DNA of 8,129 nucleotides, taken from NCBI GenBank assembly GCA_964448055.1, contig CAYUVB010000060.1, positions 1 through 8,129 on the forward strand, written 5' to 3'. Position numbers and translations under genes: made by a program. How positions within the stretch are numbered: the stretch's first letter is position 1; each line of letters begins with the position of its first letter. The notes below the pieces were generated by a model. It was not told where the DNA came from. It did no database searches and saw only the letters and a list, made by a program, of their open reading frames with translations. Of this stretch, positions 5,425-8,129 are shown piece by piece. The stretch comes from WANQ01 sp964448055. Lineage in GTDB: Archaea; Thermoproteota; Thermoprotei_A; Sulfolobales; WANQ01.

Positions 5425-6885
5425 TTGGGTCAAAAATTGACGTCTAAAAACTTAGATGTATTCTTCAATCCTAGGAATATAGCCGTAATAGGTGCATCAC
5501 GAAATCCTGCTAAACCTGGTTACCAAATAGTGTATAACCTTAAACGTAGTTATAAAGGCAAGATATACCCCGTAAACCCTAATGCTGAAAAGATACTAGA
5601 TCTTAGAGCTTATCCAAGTATACTTGATATACCAGAGCCAGTAGATTTAGCTGTAATAGTCATACCCGCCCCTAAGGTTCCTGAAGCAGCAGAACAATGT
5701 GGTATAAAGGGCGTTAAGGGATTAATAGTAATTAGTGGTGGTTTCAAAGAAATAGGCCCTGAAGGAGCTAAACTTGAAGAAGAACTTGTAAAAATAGTAA
5801 AGAAATACAATATGAGACTTTTAGGACCAAATGTTGTCGGAGTATATGTGCCTAAAACGGGTGTTAATACGACATTTATTAATCCTGAAAGACAAGGGTT
5901 CCCCCCACATGGACCAATAGCATTCTTATCGCAAAGCGGTGCTTTCGGCATAGCAATACTTGATTGGGCTGCAATGAGGAATATGGGTATAAGTAAGTTT
6001 GTAAGCTTAGGAAATAAAGCTGATATAGATGAAGCAGATCTATTAGAATATCTAATAGAGGACGAAGACACTAGAGTTATAACAATGTATATAGAGGGCA
6101 TTGAAAATGGAAGAAAATTCATAAACGCGTTAAAGAAGACTACCATAATTAAACCAGTAATAGCGTTGAAATCCGGTAGAACTGAAGCAGGATCTAGAGC
6201 TATAGCAAGTCATACTGGTAGCTTAGCAGGAGCAGATCAAATATATAATGCTGTATTCAAACAAACAGGAGTCATTAGAGCATATGGTATGGAAGAATTA
6301 TTCGACACGGCTATGGCCTTAGCTTTACAACCACCCGCCAAAGGAAACCGTGTAGCAATATTAACAGTCGGCGGTGGGAGTGGCGTCATGGCAACTGATG
6401 CATGTATAGATTTAGGACTCCAAGTACCTAAGCTCTCAGATAAAACAGAGGAAAAATTAAAGAAAGTACTCCTACCAATAGCTAGCCCCCATAATCCAGT
6501 GGACGTTACTGGTTCAGCAAGAGATGAACACCTAGTGGAATCAGTTGAAATATTGATGAAGAGCGGAGAAGTAGATATAATAATATGGATACCATACTTC
6601 ATGGTACCCGGTATTACAGAGCAATTGGTCTATTCCTTCATAGATAGAGTAAGGAAAGTGAATAGGGAATTAGAGACACCTATACCAGTAGTAGGTGCAG
6701 CTACTGGTGGAACATATACCTGGAAACAAGCTAGCCTTGCAGAAGAAAAAGGCATACCCATGTACTTATCAGTCGAAAGAGCTGCAAAAGCGGCTTGGGC
6801 ATTGTACAAATATGGCGAATGGCTAAGGAAGAATAACAAGTACGAAGACTACGTAGAAAGGTTTAGAAAAATCATAGGATATTAG
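5425..6885 (+). CDS. ADP-forming acyl-CoA synthetase, alpha subunit (NDP-forming)
   Basis: This 486-residue enzyme subunit interconverts acyl-CoA, ADP and phosphate with acid, CoA and ATP, the energy-conserving last step of sugar and peptide fermentation in anaerobic archaea. An N-terminal CoA-binding Rossmann domain (about 10-135) shows N-I-A-V-I-G-A-S-R (18-26) and Y-P-V-N-P (48-52). The ligase domain follows, with L-S-Q-S-G-A-F-G (168-175). The phosphorylated histidine is H263 in A-S-H-T-G-S. A second flavodoxin-like ligase domain starts near 308 with V-G-G-G-S-G (315-320). The C-terminus ends where alpha-only proteins end. The ATP-grasp beta part is absent, so a separate beta gene must exist elsewhere. 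The start is uncertain: TTG at 5425 has no ribosome site, and TTG at 5437 has a GGGT six bases ahead. The acyl preference (acetyl, aryl or branched) cannot be told. Confidence 0.92.
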   Translation: MGQKLTSKNLDVFFNPRNIAVIGASRNPAKPGYQIVYNLKRSYKGKIYPVNPNAEKILDLRAYPSILDIPEPVDLAVIVIPAPKVPEAAEQCGIKGVKGLIVISGGFKEIGPEGAKLEEELVKIVKKYNMRLLGPNVVGVYVPKTGVNTTFINPERQGFPPHGPIAFLSQSGAFGIAILDWAAMRNMGISKFVSLGNKADIDEADLLEYLIEDEDTRVITMYIEGIENGRKFINALKKTTIIKPVIALKSGRTEAGSRAIASHTGSLAGADQIYNAVFKQTGVIRAYGMEELFDTAMALALQPPAKGNRVAILTVGGGSGVMATDACIDLGLQVPKLSDKTEEKLKKVLLPIASPHNPVDVTGSARDEHLVESVEILMKSGEVDIIIWIPYFMVPGITEQLVYSFIDRVRKVNRELETPIPVVGAATGGTYTWKQASLAEEKGIPMYLSVERAAKAAWALYKYGEWLRKNNKYEDYVERFRKIIGY

Positions 6886-6905
6886 AAAGAAAACGAGATA
6901 CTTAT

Positions 6906-7619
6906 TTATCTTAACTTCTCTTTAGCTTTCACGAATTCTTCAAAAATACTAACACCACTGCTAGTGCCTAATCTATCTGCACCTGCAAGGATTAATGCGA
7001 CAGCATCATATAGCCGTCTAATACCACCTGAAGCCTTAACCTTTATTTTACCCTTACTAACGTTCTTAAGTAATAGTACATCATGTATAGTAGCCTTACC
7101 TCCTAGAAAACCTGTACATGTCTTAACGAAGTCTGCACCACCTTCGATAACAAGTTCTGTAGCCTTAGCCTTCTCATCGTCATTAAGCAGTCCTGTTTCA
7201 ATTATAACCTTGACTATAACATTTTCTTTATGAGCAAGATCAACTATCTTGGATATCTCGTCTACCACCTCCTCGTAATGTTTATCCTTGAAAGCTTGAA
7301 TGTTCATAACCATGTCTATTTCAGCTACACCATTCCTTATAAGCTCCTTAGCCTCTTCGATCTTAGTTAACGTACTAGCATAACCTAAAGGGAACCCTAT
7401 TACACTACAAATCCTTATATCCTTGAACTCCTTTAGTGCTCTCAATGCATGGTAAGGCGATAAAACCAAACAAGCGAAACCATATTTCCTAGTATACTCA
7501 ACACCTTTCATAATATCATGAAACGTTACATCAGGCTTGAGTATAGTATGATCTATGTACTTAGCAAAATCACTAGGATCATTCATAGTGATAAAATCTT
7601 TAAAGACTTGAATACTCAT
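6906..7619 (-). CDS. deoC: Deoxyribose-phosphate aldolase
   Basis: The 237-residue class I aldolase splits 2-deoxyribose 5-phosphate into acetaldehyde and glyceraldehyde 3-phosphate in deoxynucleoside breakdown. The TIM-barrel signature residues are all present: D22-H23-T24 near the N-terminus, G75-F76-P77 then L78-G79, the catalytic D102 in E-I-D-M-V, K166 (Schiff-base lysine by comparison with E. coli K167) in F-V-K-T-C-T-G, and K195 in V-K-A-S-G-G-I-R, followed by the phosphate-binding G-T-S-S-G (218-222). Its ATG overlaps the stop of the upstream phosphoesterase by four bases (ATGA), with GAGGT nine bases before it, so translation is probably coupled. An internal ATG at codon 12 lacks a ribosome site. 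It ends 20 bases from the convergent acyl-CoA synthetase gene. The acetaldehyde product could feed acetyl-CoA metabolism, though that link is only inferred. Confidence 0.96.
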   Translation of the reverse strand: MSIQVFKDFITMNDPSDFAKYIDHTILKPDVTFHDIMKGVEYTRKYGFACLVLSPYHALRALKEFKDIRICSVIGFPLGYASTLTKIEEAKELIRNGVAEIDMVMNIQAFKDKHYEEVVDEISKIVDLAHKENVIVKVIIETGLLNDDEKAKATELVIEGGADFVKTCTGFLGGKATIHDVLLLKNVSKGKIKVKASGGIRRLYDAVALILAGADRLGTSSGVSIFEEFVKAKEKLR

Positions 7620-8125
7620 AACTCTACTACCTCAACACTAAGTTTTTCTAAGTCGATTATTGCTATGGTTGACTTCCTAGATAAGTAACCATGAAGTTCT
7701 CCAGGATTAACTACAAGAGTTTTACCTATTTTTCTAACATCAACTTCATGTGTATGACCGTATAATACTATATCATATCTACCAGAGTATGCTAGCGAAT
7801 CCACAATATACTTAGTGTCCTCCTTAGAACCCCACCCATGAATAGCAATCACTTTATAGCCGCTGACTTCTATAGTAAAAGGTGGTTCATGTATATTCAA
7901 ACCATTCTCTTTAGCTACATGGGCAAGAAGAAGCTTGTCACCATCATTATTACCATATAGTACGTGTACCTCAGCTTCAAGTCCTCCAAGAACTCTTAGG
8001 GTAAAAGGCGATACTATATCACCAAGATGAAATACTATATCAACTCCCCTATCATTAAGTAGTACAACTGCTTGATCCAGTCTACTAACATTGTCATGAC
8101 TATCGCTAACAACACCTATAAGCAT
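7616..8125 (-). CDS. YfcE/MJ0936-type metallophosphoesterase
   Basis: The 169-residue protein is a small calcineurin-like phosphodiesterase with all metal-ligand motifs in order: D8-x-H10 in S-D-S-H-D-N, G35-D36 in H-L-G-D, G58-N59-N60-D61, H96 in A-I-H-G and G-H-T-H at 123-126, then N-P-G (140-142), typical of the YfcE/MJ0936 group. Members hydrolyse phosphodiesters such as cyclic or model nucleotides with two bound metals (often Mn or Ni); the natural substrate is usually unknown. The ATG at 8125 is only four bases from the window edge, so the ribosome site and promoter are not visible. The opening M-L-I-G-V-V-S-D-S-H is the normal family N-terminus and the gene is taken as complete. It overlaps deoC by four bases, suggesting co-production and a possible shared part in nucleotide salvage. 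Confidence 0.93.
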   Translation of the reverse strand: MLIGVVSDSHDNVSRLDQAVVLLNDRGVDIVFHLGDIVSPFTLRVLGGLEAEVHVLYGNNDGDKLLLAHVAKENGLNIHEPPFTIEVSGYKVIAIHGWGSKEDTKYIVDSLAYSGRYDIVLYGHTHEVDVRKIGKTLVVNPGELHGYLSRKSTIAIIDLEKLSVEVVEL

Positions 8126-8129
8126 AAAA

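Noticed and set aside
5610..6839. Three minus-strand open frames opposite the acyl-CoA synthetase gene
   Set aside because: All mirror the well-supported enzyme gene; their serine- and proline-rich products reflect the complement of its codons.
6964..7233. Plus-strand open frame of 89 codons opposite deoC
   Set aside because: The deoC frame has all catalytic residues; the antisense frame is a by-product.
1..8129. CRISPR array, tRNA, insertion sequence or attachment site
   Set aside because: I found no regularly spaced repeats, no cloverleaf or T-loop motif, no transposase or integrase frame, and no long terminal inverted repeats.

Overview
The window looks like a chromosomal segment of a hyperthermophilic crenarchaeon, most likely a Desulfurococcales relative (Staphylothermus-like; this placement is inference). 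The DNA is AT-rich. Ribosome sites are of the GGTG/GAGGT type, TTG starts are common, and TATA-like boxes precede several transcription units. Archaea-specific content includes an archaeosine-synthase core protein, an ADP-forming acyl-CoA synthetase alpha subunit and a canonical archaeal C/D box guide RNA.

Layout, left to right. (1) Positions 1-74 hold the first 24 codons of a minus-strand gene that leaves the window; the 240-nt spacer behind it carries three short palindromes upstream of a TATA-like box. (2) A minus-strand pair, 1732 to 315, encodes a free-standing ArcS core domain and a small radical SAM protein of the RaSEA type. Together they would form a compact archaeosine synthase that converts preQ0 at tRNA position 15. 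(3) On the plus strand come a 136-residue membrane protein of unknown role, a C/D box sRNA at 2344-2392, and an HD-domain hydrolase whose start lies only 39 nt past the sRNA. (4) From 2991 to 5026, minus strand, are three secreted or membrane-anchored, sequon-rich proteins: a one-pass coiled-coil protein, a one-pass membrane protein, and a short degenerate protein resembling thiamine/iron-type ABC binding proteins. This part is visibly more AT-rich and has the most unfamiliar genes. (5) A 72-residue plus-strand orphan is followed by the ADP-forming acyl-CoA synthetase alpha subunit (5425-6885). (6) A translationally coupled minus-strand pair closes the window: a YfcE/MJ0936-type metallophosphoesterase and deoxyribose-phosphate aldolase (DeoC).

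The metabolic genes fit an anaerobic fermenter: acyl-CoA synthetase makes ATP from acyl-CoA, and DeoC splits deoxyribose 5-phosphate to acetaldehyde and glyceraldehyde 3-phosphate. The archaeosine pair and the C/D sRNA both belong to stable-RNA modification. No tRNA, rRNA, CRISPR array, transposase or integrase was seen. The most interesting items are the reduced ArcS/RaSEA operon, the unlisted C/D sRNA close ahead of the HD gene, and the unrecognised surface-protein cluster.
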